Shown piece by piece: positions 22,866 through 34,432 of a stretch of DNA of 64,000 bases; within the stretch, counting starts at the first letter, position 1, and every line of letters starts with the position of its first letter. Source of the stretch: Corylus avellana (taxonomy: Eukaryota; Streptophyta; Magnoliopsida; Fagales; Betulaceae). The notes under the pieces were generated by a model. The model did not search any database, was not told where the DNA came from, and was given only the letters and a program-made list of their open reading frames with translations. Made by a program: the position numbers and the translations under genes. The stretch spans positions 22,070,172 through 22,134,171 of the forward strand of contig NC_081541.1 in NCBI RefSeq assembly GCF_901000735.1, read 5' to 3'.

Positions 22866-24302
22866 TGTAACCACCCATGGAAAAGCGCTAGCCACGTTTA
22901 CCCTATTACCCTAAAAGGACTACTCAATTTGGAGCTTCCCTATAATTCATTATAAAGCCCAGTTTCACCTATTAACTAGGCAATGTGGGACTTACTGCCC
23001 ATGACTATCTTTATAAACCACCCACTTTATGTGGAATTTTTCTTATCTTCCCAATATGGGACCGGTGTGTTACAAACTCCTCCTTTTAAATTCTAGACGT
23101 CCTTGTCAGGGCCACGTTATGCAATGCTCTAGTACCACATGAGCTAGCACTACTAGGTGGCTCTGATACCACTTGTAACGACTTAGGGAAAAGCGCTAGC
23201 CACATCTACACTATTACCCCAAAAGGACTAGTTACTTTGGCGCTTCCCTATAATTCATTATAAAGCCCAGTTTCACCCAGTAACTAGGCAATGTGAGATT
23301 TAGCACCCATGACTATCTTCATAATCACCCACTCTATGTGGGCTTCTTCTCATCTTCCCAATATGGGACCGGGGTGTTACAAACTCCTCCTCTTAAATTC
23401 ATGACGTCCTTGTCAGGGTCATGTCATGCAATGTTTCAGCACCACATGACTTGGCGTTACTAGGTGGCTCTGATACCGCTTGTAACAACCCAAGGAAAAG
23501 CGCTAGCCACATCTGCGCTATCACCTCAAAAGGACTAGTTACTTTGGAACTTCCCTATAATTCATTATAAAGCCCAGTTTCACCCAGTAACTAGGCAATG
23601 TGGGACTTAGCACCCATAACTATCTTCATAAATCACGCACTCTATATGGGCTTCTTCTCATCTTCCCAATATGGGACCGGGGTGTTACAAACTCCCTCTC
23701 TTAAATTCCTAACATCCACGTGAAGGCCACGTCAAGCAGTGCTCCAGTACCACATGACCTGGCATTACTAGGTGGCTCTGATACCATTTGTAACGACCTA
23801 GGAAAAAGCGCTAGCCACATCTGCGCTATTACCCCAAAAGGACTAGTCAATTTGGAGCTTCCCTAAAATTTATTATAAAGTCCAGTTTCACCTAGTAACT
23901 AGGCAATGTGGGACTTAGCACCCATAACTATCTTTATAAATCACCCATTCTATGTGGGCTTCTTATCTTCCTAATATGGGATCGAGGTGTTACAAACTTC
24001 CTCTCTTAAATTCTTGACGTCCTCATTTGGGCCACGTCATGCAATGCTTCAGTACCACACGACCTGGCATTGCTAGGTCGCTCTGATACAGTTTGTAACA
24101 ACCTAGGAAAAAGCGCTAGCCACATCTGCGCTATTACCTCAAAAGGACTAGTCAATTTTGAGCTTCCCTAGAATTCATTATAAAGCACAGTTTGACCTAC
24201 TAACTAGGCAGTGTGGGACTTAGAACCCATGACAATCTTTATAAATCACCCATTCTGTGTGGGCTTCTTCTCATCTTCCTAATATGTTATCGGGGTGTCA
24301 CA
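22866..24302 (-). mobile_element. Tandem TRIM array: five LTRs, four internal domains
   Basis: Five copies of a 207-209-bp LTR at 22866-23074, 23174-23381, 23481-23689, 23789-23994 and 24094-24302, separated by four 94-99-bp internal domains. Each LTR starts TGTAAC and ends TGTTACA (TGTCACA in the last) on the plus strand. Each internal domain carries, next to the following LTR, TGGCTCTGATACCA, the complement of a tRNA-iMet primer site, and next to the preceding LTR a pyrimidine tract (ctcctcctcttaaatt), the complement of a polypurine tract. Read on the minus strand every unit is therefore LTR, PBS, PPT, LTR: a terminal-repeat retrotransposon in miniature (TRIM) repeated head to tail with shared LTRs, repeat period 305-308 bp. 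No coding capacity. No matching target duplication at the outer ends. Confidence 0.9.
23158..23171 (-). other. TRIM primer-binding site (one of four)
   Basis: TGGTATCAGAGCCA on the minus strand, two bases from the LTR at 23174 onward. Equivalent sites, with minor changes, lie two to three bases before the LTR starts at 23481, 23789 and 24094. This is what identifies the array as a retroelement rather than a simple satellite. Confidence 0.9.
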
Positions 24303-24719
24303 AATTGGTAGCTCCAAGTCTATGATCAATGCAGGATATTTTAGACGTGGGTTGGTCAATCTAATTTTGCCATTGGAGAGGTACTTAGCAGCCAAATATG
24401 AAGGTAAATACATGCGTACTTTATTACTATGAAATATCTCAAATCCGTCATTTTCACCTTCCGTTGCATTTGCTCTGAGTATGTTAGATGGGCAATCCAT
24501 TCAGTTAGTTAACTCAATTGGAGATATTGCCAATAACTCTACCAAAATGGTCAAGGCCAGTTTTGGAGGTGTTACACTTAAATAGAGCATGCTCTCTTTA
24601 AATGGTATGAGGCTTTTTGGGGTAAACCCAATAACTAAAACCGTGCGAGCTAAGGCCTGAAGTGGACAATATCATACCACTTGGAGTGGAGTGTTACATT
24701 TGCTCCCAAAACCTTGAAA
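24303..24719. other. Unassigned spacer with a short minus-strand frame
   Basis: A 73-residue minus-strand frame (24500 to 24279) crosses into the last TRIM LTR and shows no domain I know. The right part (about 24560-24715) has a gtgttaca-ended segment with a 'gtggacaatatcat' block, reminiscent of LTR ends of small plant elements, but a second end is not clear. The sequence continues at 25880 after the solo LTR. No function assigned. Confidence 0.4.
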
Positions 24720-24724
24720 GAGAT

Positions 24725-25874
24725 TGTAACATCCCAATATTTCTCTTCTTTTCTTTGTAAATAAAATCGAGTGTTACACTGAAATAATCTTACACAGCGG
24801 AAAAACTAAAATTATCAAAACAAAATAATACCGTTAAAAATACTTTTCTTTATACAAAAATACCCAAAGCTATGTCGTACAAGGCATTTATACAAATCTA
24901 TCCGACAGTCTAAACTCTAGACAAAACTTAACCAACTTGGAATCTCTGTACATCTCAATATGAATCTCTAATCACAACTGCATAATTACCTTGACTTTCC
25001 ATTCCTGCAAGCACTACAAAAAACTGTAAAGTAATGAGTCAATTGATTCACAATAATATAAATCACTGTTGAAGCAATTATATCAAAAGGTCAGATATTT
25101 AATAAAACTATAAAGATCTATATTGTTGAATATCAATATCATACTTAGTAAGTAAGAATACTTACAGTGGGTTATAGGAATGAATCATCAAAGATAATTA
25201 CTTGTTGAAACTCATTCTGCTGCAATTAATCCTTAATCAAAATTTCCCAATCACCAACTCTCTCTCTCTCTCTCTCGCCCAACTCTCTTTATTTCTTCCT
25301 CTCAATCTCCTTTCTCTGACTTATCTCAATCTCTCACTCTCCCTCTTCACTGGTTCGGTTGAGGCAAGAAAGAGTGACTTAAATAGGCAAGAGGGAGGAA
25401 AGAAAAACAAAAGAAAAGAAAAAATAATGGGGTTGTACGTGAGGAGTAAAAAGAAGAATTCTCTCTTTCCCACTACAATACAACATGGTCACCAAGGCAA
25501 ACATTACAATTTATTAAAAACAAATCTAATAAAATCTCCAACACTATTTTCACCTAATTTCCCTTAAAATCTGAATCCCACAAATTCTTCACTTATAAAA
25601 TCAATCACCAATTATTACAATCATACTCCAAATTATATCAATCAATCATCAATTATCATAACTCTTAAATCTCCCAATAAAATAATCAACATCATGGTAT
25701 AATAACCTCAAATCAATATTCATAAGATCTAATAAATTCCTCAAGAATAAATATTATTACCTAATATCATCAATAAATATCTCCACCTCAAAAGAAATAT
25801 CATTACCTAATATGAATAATATATCATTAAATAAATATCTCTAAAATAAGACTTAAAAAATCTGGGACGCTACA
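24725..25874 (-). mobile_element. Solo LTR, 1150 bp, with 5-bp target duplication
   Basis: Ends are TGTAACATCCCA on the left and TGGGACGCTACA on the right (plus strand). Flanked by GAGAT at 24720-24724 and 25875-25879, a perfect 5-bp duplication. There is no internal region, primer site or second LTR, so it is a solo LTR. It contains a TC microsatellite (25258-25276), and open frames inside it are incidental. The terminal sequence type suggests a Ty3/gypsy element, but the lineage cannot be fixed from the LTR alone. Orientation is inferred from the TGTAGCGTCCC start on the minus strand. Confidence 0.88.
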
Positions 25875-25879
25875 GAGAT

Positions 25880-26535
25880 GGTCCTCATAGGCTTCCACCC
25901 TCATATCAGTATGGATCTAATTATTTCCTTACTTACAGCTCGATCAATGACAAGCTTTCCCACCAGACACGACAACCCCTTCATTACAATACCATCCAGG
26001 GCTGCCTCTTGCATCTCAACCTCCACGCTTTCCTCCTTCGATAGTGAGAAATTTACCTATAATTTAGTTAGATTGTCGGCCAGATTCTCCACCTCGGACA
26101 CCAAAATCCTTTGATGAAAGACCCATCGGTATGGGTTAGACTAGAAGAAACAATTCTTTCTCCTCTAAGTTTCACACAGACCTAAAGGGAAGAAAAAAAA
26201 AAATACATATTTATTTTATGTGGATTCAGATTTGGAAAAGATATAGATTCAATATTTAAATAAATACATATTTATTTTTTAAATTTTTATTACATTTTGA
26301 AACAGACAAAAAAAATAAAATATTTAATATTTTTTGGGATAAAATGAGAATATACTTGAAACAACATAGAGAAATATTTGTAGAGTAAAATTTGGTACTC
26401 TTGTGAGCAAATAAGTAATAATTTTTTCAATGCATCTTGATATGTGTATAAATACAGTGGAATTAAATTATGCCTACTGGCTTCAAGAAACAAGAGCATT
26501 TGTGATGTGGTCTTTTTGTGTGCAAAAATAATCAA
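25880..26535. other. No gene recognised
   Basis: The host sequence interrupted by the solo LTR continues here. A 78-residue plus-strand frame at 25878-26114 begins at the duplication and shows no known domain. From 26160 the sequence is AT-rich without features. Confidence 0.45.
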
Positions 26536-27892
26536 TGATAAAATTACCACTTGCAATAGGACGAATCCTTGTAGGATAGGGCTATATTGAGGGTGTCGAA
26601 CCTCAATGACTACACATGCGTTGCTATCAAGTTTGTCAAGATTAAAAGTAACTTAAGAGAAGGTGTTGATTTTGTTTGGAAGACTTAAGTGCATAAAGTA
26701 AATGTAAAAGAGAATTGAAATAGAATAAGGGGAGAGTAGGGTATTGACTTCCCCGCTATTCGCACAACAATGGTTAATCATATTTAATCAGAGAAATTTA
26801 TTCTATGCGTCATAAAAATAATCAAGAAAGTACCATTATTAAGAAATAAGTATAATTCATCTTCGGTTGGCATGGACTGTCCAACTAACCACTAAGATGC
26901 GGTACGATCTGTCTTCCCTAGGTATTAGATGACTATATAATTCCTTAATAGGCTATACATAATCAAGGAATAAGCATAATCCATTTTCAGTTGGTACAAA
27001 CTGTCTACTTATATTACACTAAACTAGGGTGTAGTACAATTCGTCTTCCCTAAGCATAGCCTATCAAACTCTCTTGATCATGTGTCAAGTAAAATCGTTG
27101 TATAGTCATCATTCTCATAATCACAGCAAACAAGAATGATTTGAGTTCAATAAAGGTAAAAAGCTTTTTAAGACAAGAGAATAATTTCACCAATATTGAG
27201 TTTTGAAATTAAGAACAATTGCAATAAAACCTTAAGAACAATAACAAATACTAGCAACCCTCTAAATTATACAACCATCATGCATAGATAGAAAATTCCT
27301 AAATTAAATACAATCAAACCATTGTGCCTAGATATGGCTATATCAATGCCCAACGATGAATTTAGCCATTCATGACTCTACTAGAATAGCCTCCTCCATG
27401 ATCTTCTTATCTTCAACTCTTCAAACCTCTAAGAAGATTTTGTATGCATTTTGCTCTTAGCTAACAATTTGTCTTTCTTCAAGGCTTAGATGTCTATTTA
27501 TAGGAAGTAAAACAAACCCTAAAAGCCCTAAGAATCCCAAAAAAACCGTAATTCAGTCTCTCAATTGGATTTTGAGACATAAGAAAGCTTTCCATATCAG
27601 TTTTAGCATCTTCCAAACTTTTCAACACAAGTGCGCACTAGCCTAGCTACAATGTGAGCTCAAGCGTAGCTATAGTAACTCGCTACAATAACCTTATTAT
27701 AGTAATTCGCTACACTAACTTTGCAACAATACTAGAAATGCATTTTAAGCCCAAATTCAATAAAACTAATTGCATTTTTCATTAGGAACATGAAAACACA
27801 AAAAAAAAAAAGAAAAAAAAGTCAAATAGATAACTAAGGATTTAACATATGCGAGTTAAGGTGCTTGAATGTGCAACATTCAGTGCTTATCA
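26536..27892 (-). mobile_element. Athila-type solo LTR (family 1)
   Basis: A 1357-bp segment beginning TGATAAAATTACCACTT and ending CAGTGCTTATCA, the LTR end type of the Athila copies here. It matches 1-1230 for most of its length. The inverted TATA box is near 27493. Neither flank shows the internal-region landmarks (polypurine side or tRNA-Asp primer site), so it stands alone. Flanking pentamers (ATCAA and ATTTG) do not match, so the boundaries or the integrity of the copy are uncertain. Confidence 0.7.
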
Positions 27893-28013
27893 ATTTGTAC
27901 TACTTCTTCGTATATATAAAAAAAATAAATAATAATACTATATATTTACATCTCTCAAGTTTTGTTATGGTTCTAACTTGTTATATTCTAAGTAGTCTAA
28001 ACAACTAATTACA

Positions 28014-28205
28014 AAATTACACTTTAACCCCATAAAGTTTGGGGCGATTTGCAATTCGACCTCCAAAGTTTCAATTTTTGAAATTCACCCCCGCAAAGTT
28101 TTAAATTTTTGCAATTCAGCCCTTCCATCAGTCAAAGCCATTTTGACTAACGGAACAGTGATCACGTGACTCGCACGTGATCACTTTTGGCATTTTCTTC
28201 CCTAA
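28014..28205 (+). mobile_element. Left terminal inverted repeat of MULE-like gene-capture element
   Basis: Complementary to 36650-36810 over most of its length: ttacactttaacccc, the gcgatttgcaattcgacc block, the cagtcaaagcc block and gtgatcacgtg. The left arm carries an extra internal duplication of the 'aatttttgcaattc' segment. It contains the 27-bp palindrome at 28158-28184 with two CACGTG cores. Long terminal repeats of this sequence type resemble those of the 489-bp element at 49976, which has a 9-bp target duplication as expected for Mutator-like elements. Confidence 0.8.
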
Positions 28206-28234
28206 AATGCCCTCAAACCCATCTTCTTCCTTAT

Positions 28235-28397
28235 TGTAGCGGGAATATCTATTTGCCCACAAAGTTCCAGGTTGGCCTCAAAGCTTGATCTCGGAAAGCT
28301 TGAGAACTGTCCCTCGATTGGAATCACCCCACGCAAGTGGTTATATGGCACACTAAACTTTGACAGGGGGATTGATCCATATATATTATTATATGAC
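28235..28397 (-). pseudogene. Captured LRR receptor-kinase fragment, C-terminal part of ectodomain
   Basis: On the minus strand about 50 codons read without interruption: GSIPLSKFSVPYNHLRGVIP, then GQFSSFPRSSFEANLELCG. This is the last leucine-rich repeat and capping motif of phytosulfokine/PSY receptor kinases (PSKR/PSY1R type), which perceive sulfated peptides at the plasma membrane. The fragment lies between the left inverted repeat and the Athila insertion at 28398. The matching upstream part is at 36067-36545. There is no transmembrane or kinase segment. It is a transposon-borne gene fragment, not a working receptor. Confidence 0.85.
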
Positions 28398-29535
28398 TGT
28401 TGTGAGTTTTAAAAGTACTTGCAAGTGCATGAGTCATTTGCAATATATCTTTTGCAAGAGATTGAATCCACAAAGAATTGTGTTGTGAAAATAAATTTCT
28501 ATCTAAATTAATTATATTTTAACCTAATTCCGAATTTGTGTGATTTTTCTTGCAAAATGATAAACTAAATGAAATTGATTAAATCGAATGTAAAAGGCAC
28601 TAAAGTTTCAGAATTCACCTCACCAAAATAAGGCATACATTCTCATATTTTGTTCATACAATCAACACGCAATCAAACCCTATGCATATTCTATTTTCTT
28701 TTTTTCATAAAATTAATCTATTGAAACATTCAATGAATCCAACCTTAATACAAATCACAACGAATACCCAATTGAAATAAAATCATCCAATGTATCCGTT
28801 TGATTTACGAATCACAATTGATATCCAATTTCAATCGAATGATTCGATGTATTCATCTGATCGAACACATCGAATATCCAACATTTAATCAAAATAATAA
28901 TCAAACATTCAATTGAAAGGGTTTAATCAAATAATTGAATTAAAATAGAACATCAAATATATAAACGTCGGAATTGTATAAACATACATGAGAAATACAA
29001 AACTAATCAATGGTGAGGCTTCATCTTCAACCTTAGTTGAAGATTTTAGCCTCTTATGACTACAAAAATCATCATAAAATGGATTGAAGTCCTCAAAACT
29101 ATAAAACTTACAAAGGGAATCAAGTTTAGAGCTCAAAAAGGTCAAAAAGTCGGAATAATAGACTGAAGGGCACCCCCTGTCCCCGTTTTTCTCGAAAAAT
29201 ATCCTATTTATAACCCTAAATTAGGGTTTCTTATCGCAATCTGACATGGCCGTCCAGACAGGAACTTATTATTTTTTTTCTTTTTGGTCTTCGCCCGACT
29301 GCAGTCAAGGGCACGAATGTGCGCTCGAGCCCAATTCTGTCCGAACAAGCACTGCATTCCTTGGTGGCTTTCTCCTAAAAACTGGCATTTCTCGCATTAA
29401 TTCCACGCTTTTCCCTTAGCAACCTTCAAAACCCTAAAAATACAAAACTAACACAAAACATCAGAACATAATAAAGCTAAAGGATTAACAAATGCAAATT
29501 AAGGGGTCCAAATATACAATATTTGACACTCAACA
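28398..29535 (-). mobile_element. 3' LTR of complete Athila element (family 4)
   Basis: A 1138-bp LTR starting TGTTGTGAGTTTT and ending TTTGACACTCAACA on the plus strand. It pairs with 34938-36066. Preceded by ATGAC (28393-28397), which matches ATGAA after the 5' LTR (36067-36071) at four of five bases. Inverted TATA region near 29207-29215. Short CpG motif patch (tgcgctcgagc) near 29320. Confidence 0.9.
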
Positions 29536-30945
29536 AACACCCCCAAACTTACATTTTGCTAGTCCTTTAGGAAACAAAACGAAACACAAAATGAAAGCAA
29601 GAAACATAAATTCGTTGTCGTGGGAGAGACGATTGCATTTAGCATAAGCAACAAGCCTTTTAATCCCCTAGGTATCCTTAGAGGACGAGTGAAGTCTCGT
29701 GAGGGTTTAACAACAATGATACCCACAAACATTTTCAATACTATGTCCTTTACAGGCATGAATTTCCACACAAACACATGGTCCTTACTCATGAGCATGC
29801 TTAACAAGATAAACACCAAAATCATACCATCAGGACATCCAAAATCAATTCACTCATAAATGGGCAATTGAGACAACACATGCTTCAATAAGTGCAAAGT
29901 GAGATTAACACACAATCATGAGGCTTCAATTTACTCAAAGTTTGTGTACCTCAAAATTCGTAGAAATTCTATCATATGAAAAAAACCAAGGCATTAATTA
30001 AAGGAATGCAAAAAAAAATTTATTATGTAGGTTGTGCAATGCTCGGCTTCCTTAAGCTGTCTAATTGACTTATGTAACTAGTGTTGGGCCAGTGACTCGC
30101 AAACCAGATGGCTTTAGGGCACTAGATGTAAAAAAAATCCCTAAGGGCTTAATGACTCAAGTTAAAAAGGCTATGAAGCCAAACTAACCATACAATCGAC
30201 CAACTTAAATTTCACATCTTTTTACACAATCACTCGATGCTTAATGAGGCAAGAGGTCTGGTTACTCAATGAGAAACTCAAAATGACTTTTTTTTTTTTT
30301 TTTTTTTTTAAAGCCAAGGTTATTCATCAACAACTCATCCTACAAATCTCAAGATACACACTCTTCAATTCAATTCTCATACCTCACAGACTCTATGCTA
30401 ATGTGCATGTGATGATCAACTCAAAACATGTGAAAGTCTCTTTTAGCCAAAAAAAATTGAGTCAAAGGACTCAAATTTTTAATGACATAATGTGTTCAAG
30501 ATGTTAAACAAACCAATGAATGCCAAACCAATGAGTTACAGTGTAACTCATGCTTAATCAACAACATAGCAATTTTTTTTTTTTTTATTTTTGAAATAAA
30601 ATACGTACAAACAACAGAAGAAAAAAAAAAAAGGAAAAAAAAGAAGAAGAAGAAGAAGAAGAAAGAAATTGACAGTCATGTCTTTCCCACCCCCAAACTT
30701 AAATGACAATTGTCCCCAATGTGGCCAGAAATACAATAGCGAATGGGGAGAACACTTCGGGCATAACGTTGGAAAACGTCCCCCAAACTTGAATGTAATA
30801 CACCTGTGCTGAAAAACATAACAGAACGAAAACAAAAACAAGCAAAACAAAATCAAATGACAACAAAAACTCAAAGTAACAAGGGGTTGCCTCCCACAAG
30901 CGATAAGTTTACCGTCTTCAACCAGACTTTCCACAGCAGGTGTAT
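29536..30945 (-). mobile_element. Athila 3' noncoding internal region (family 4)
   Basis: No gene. It contains the shared Athila blocks: 'gacgagtgaagtctcgtg' stem-loop (29684-29701), 'ggcaagaggtctggttactc' (30247-30266) followed by a T run (30287-30309), and 'cgataagtttaccgtctt' near the RT scrap (30901-30920). An AAG microsatellite lies at 30642-30665. Confidence 0.8.
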
Positions 30946-31664
30946 TGCATGACCCAAACAACATGCGACATTAGCCAAACGCACTAAAAGGATAGGTGAA
31001 AGTGGTTTTCTCTTGATCTAAGGAATAACCATCAAGGACATAGTAGTAGGGATGTCCAGCTAACCGTTCCACCATCTGATCAATGAACGGGGGAAGGAAA
31101 TGATCTTTCCTTATTGTGGCATTCAGCTTGCGGTAATCAATGAACCCCTGCCATCATGTTTGAACACGAGTTGGGAGCAACTCATTGTCCTTATTCTTCC
31201 CCTCGGTCACACCCAACCACTTAGGCACCACATGAATGGGACTAATCCATTTACTATCAAAAATAAGATATATAATACCTGCATCCAAAAGTTTGATCAC
31301 TTCAGCTCTCACAACCTCTTGCATGTCCGGGTTCAGTTGCCTTTGTGGTTCATCAATGGTCCAACCCTATGGCTTCCTTATGCTCTCTTAAAACATCCAG
31401 TAACTTTCCTTCCTGAGCATTAACTAGGTTGGAAGCTATGATCACAGGCAAAGTCTTAGTAGGGCCCAGAAACTTATACTTTAGGGTGTCAGGTAAAGGT
31501 TTTACATCCAACTTGAGAGGCTCAACTGCTGATAAAGATGGGTTGGGGAATGATATCTCAGTGATTTCCTCATTTTCCGGTTGCATCTCAGGAATGGAAT
31601 CCAATACGGCATTAGCTTGCTCAAGTAATTTGTCAAAGTCCAAGATCACATCCAAATTTGGCAA
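30946..31664 (-). pseudogene. Athila RT, N-terminal remnant with internal deletion
   Basis: The 31664-31353 frame (PDTLKYKFLGPTKTLPVIIA ... LREHKEAIGLDH) is the pre-RT linker and start of RT. Below it, fragments in shifting frames resemble fingers and palm segments (about 31330-30950), ending in a FGSCNTPA-like piece at about 30950. The sequence then drops straight into the 3' noncoding region, so the YxDD palm motif, RNase H and integrase are deleted. This copy cannot make its own pol products. Confidence 0.75.
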
Positions 31665-33333
31665 AGCACTCCATCACAGGGTCCTCAATACTAAGCTCAC
31701 TAATAGTCTCAACTAGTTCAAGTAACCTGTCAAGGTCCAGATCACCGTCAGATTCAGCAAAACACTCTACCACAGGATCCTCAATACATGGCTCACTAAA
31801 AATACCAGTTTGCTCAAGTAACCTGCCAAGGACTAGATCACCTTTAGATTGAGCAAAACACTCTACCTCAGGGTCCTCAATACTTAGCTCATACGAAGTA
31901 CCCACTTGCTCGAGTAACCTGTCAAGGTATAGATCATCTTCAAATTGAGTAAAACACTCTTCCACAGGATCCTCAATGCTTAACTCACTAACAGTCTCAT
32001 CAGTTATTTCTTCAATTAGACACACATTTCTGACCTCATCATGTTCAATTGGCTGTTTGCTGATGTCAAAGATGTTCAACTCCACTGTCATGTTCCCAAA
32101 AGAAATCTTCATTACCCCAATCCTACAGTTGATTAGGGCATTAGCCGTAGCTAAGAAAGGTCGCCCCAAAATCACCGAAATTTGGCTCCCAACATTCTGA
32201 ACTAGTTCCGTGTCTATCACTATGAAGTCCACAGGGAAGTAAAATTTGTCCACCTTAATCAACACATTCTCAATGATTCCCCTTGGGATCTTCATAGACC
32301 TGTCAGCCAACTGGAGTGTCATAGATGTGGGCTTCAATTCTCCTAACCCCAATTGTAAGTAGACTGAATAAGGCAGGAGATTTACACTTGCTCCCAAATC
32401 CAACAAAGCCCTATCAATCCGGCTAACTCCTCTCATGCAAGAGATTGTACGACACCCAGGGTCCTTATATTTGATGGGGAGCTTGAATTGAAGGATGGAG
32501 CTGACTTGCTCGGTCATAAATGCTTTCTTTGGGACATTTGTCTTTCTCTTGACAATGACTAAATCCTTTAAGAACTTAGCATATGATGCCACTTGCCGGA
32601 TAGCATCCAGAAACGAGATGCTTATCTGAACTTGTTTGAATACCTCCAAAATTTCAGCAAACTGCGCACTTTTCTTCCGGGCTTTCAATATTTTTGGATA
32701 TTGAGCTTTTAGGACAAAATCCATGGGGGCATCATCAAGAATGAGTATGACTATGGTAGGCTCAGCATCTCTCTCTACATTGTTGTGACTTTCTTGCCCT
32801 TGCGATACAGCAGGGTTCTCTTTTGACAGAACCACTTGATTGTCCACTTGTCTCCCTGACCTAAGTGTGACAATGGATTGCACATGTTCCTGCCCGTGCA
32901 CAGGATTTGAAGAATTTCCAATTGCAAATTGTCCCTTAGGATTGGGCATGGGCTGACTTGGGAACTTTACCTTCTCTCTTTCACCCAAGTGGTTTGCTAT
33001 CTGTCCAATCTGACTCTCCAGCTTAGCAAGTGCTTGGGTGTTTACCATAGTCACATTCTTCACTTCACTTATGGATTGGCCTGTGAGCTGCATGAATTCC
33101 TTGAGAGTCTTTGAGGTATGAGATTGAAATTCCTTGAGAGTGTCTTCCAAAGACGACTGTGAAGAAGACGCTGGCACTTGATTTGGAGCTTGGAACGCAG
33201 GAGGTGGCGTTGGATGAGCCGAGTGACAGGTGGAAGAAATCCGGGTGGGTATTGATTCTAAGCATGATAAGGGGCTCCTCTCTGATTCATCGATTGGTTC
33301 TGCTTCCATGAGAAATTGGGGTGGTTCCTCCAC
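31633..33333 (-). pseudogene. Athila gag C-terminus and protease, with 32-residue repeats
   Basis: A 566-residue frame. The N-terminal half is gag linker with a Gln/Ser-rich segment. The protease follows with LLDLGASVNLLPYSVY (about 32375-32425) and ILGRPFLATANALINCR (about 32125-32175). After the protease the frame carries about four copies of a 32-residue acidic repeat (consensus around ELSIEDPVxECFA and DLDRLLEQ), 96 bp per unit, between about 31640 and 32005. Frameshifts separate it from gag upstream (33444-34432) and RT downstream. The repeats are not present in the copy at 4929-7688. Confidence 0.88.
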
Positions 33334-33443
33334 CTTGGATTATAAGTCTCCGAGTATGGTCCACTTGCTTTCTTCCTATAATTGTTGAAAGTGTTCACTT
33401 GTTCCATCGGGCACTCGGTTAAAGTCGGTAAAGATGGACAATT

Positions 33444-34432
33444 CTATGCTAAATACAAAGGACTAGCACAGATGGAACAGCTATCAACATTGAATGCATT
33501 GGCTACATTGATGGACTGGCCCACAGGAAGAGCGTCGACTTTTCGGGTGAGGGCATCTATCTTCATCCTCAAATCAATGTCTTCCTTCACCTCATAGATG
33601 CCTCCTTTCTTGGGAATACGGGTAGATTCTTCTCGACAACTTGAAAAATCCCACTGCTGCGAATTGTCGGACAACTTATCCAAGGATTTGTAGGCTTCAT
33701 CTCCCGTCAAACTTAAAAATGCTCCCCTATTCATAGACTCGATCATACTACGGTTGTATTGAGTCAATCCTTGGTAGACGAACTGAACGAGCCTCCATCT
33801 CTCATATCCATGTGGATGGCATTTTATCAGCAACTCCTTAAACTGCTCCCAACTCTCGAAAAATTTCTCATCCTCCTCCTGAGTGAAAGAACTAATTTCC
33901 TTTCGGCACTCATTGACGCTAGACATCGGGAAAAACTTTTTATAGAACTTGCTCAACAGGATTTCCCACAATGTGATGGATCCGGGCATGTTAGAATCCA
34001 ACCATGCCTTGGCTTTATCGTTAAGAGAGAAGGGACACAGTCTCAGATGAACAAACTCCTCAGAAAAATTCTGAAATTTGAATGTGGTGCACATGTCCTT
34101 GAACTTCTCCTCGCATGACTGTAAGGATTTTCCATCTCTAAACCATGGAATGAAGGTAAGAGTTGGATGACATGAGGTTTAAGGTCAAAATGCGTAGCAT
34201 TGGTTGGAGGCAATACTATGCATGAAGGGGAGTTTGTCGCAACAGGTGCGAACAAATCCCTAAAAGATCTAGTATGGTCCACATTCTTCGGTATATTTCT
34301 AGGTTGGTCTTCCATCTCAACAGTCTCTGACTCAACAGGGGTTCTAAGATTCCTCCTAGCACTTCTTTCTATTTCGGGATCTAAAGGTATCAACTCTAAG
34401 TTCAACAATCTCTGAACAAGCATACACCACAC
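33444..34432 (-). pseudogene. Athila gag N-terminal part, frameshifted
   Basis: Two overlapping frames (34432-34043 and 34094-33444) encode the gag core: NATHFDLKPHVIQLLPSFHG, then RLCPFSLNDKAKAWLDS, EILLSKFYKKFFP, FFESWEQFKELL and the zinc knuckle at about 33450-33480. In the knuckle the usual histidine reads tyrosine (CSICASPLY) and a TAG follows soon after. A frameshift near 34070 and another near 33440 break the polyprotein. Confidence 0.85.

Noticed and set aside
22866..24302. Five regularly spaced repeats considered as a CRISPR-like or satellite array
   Set aside because: Repeats are LTR-sized with primer sites and polypurine tracts; both repeats and spacers are conserved, so it is a tandem TRIM.
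25202..25567. 121-residue frame with Leu/Ser-rich start
   Set aside because: Lies inside the solo LTR and begins in a TC microsatellite; incidental.
26531..27897. Target duplication for the family 1 solo LTR
   Set aside because: ATCAA and ATTTG do not match at any reasonable boundary shift.
30642..30665. AAG/T-run region considered as a regulatory tract
   Set aside because: Simple microsatellite and homopolymer slippage next to the Athila 3' region; no further signal.
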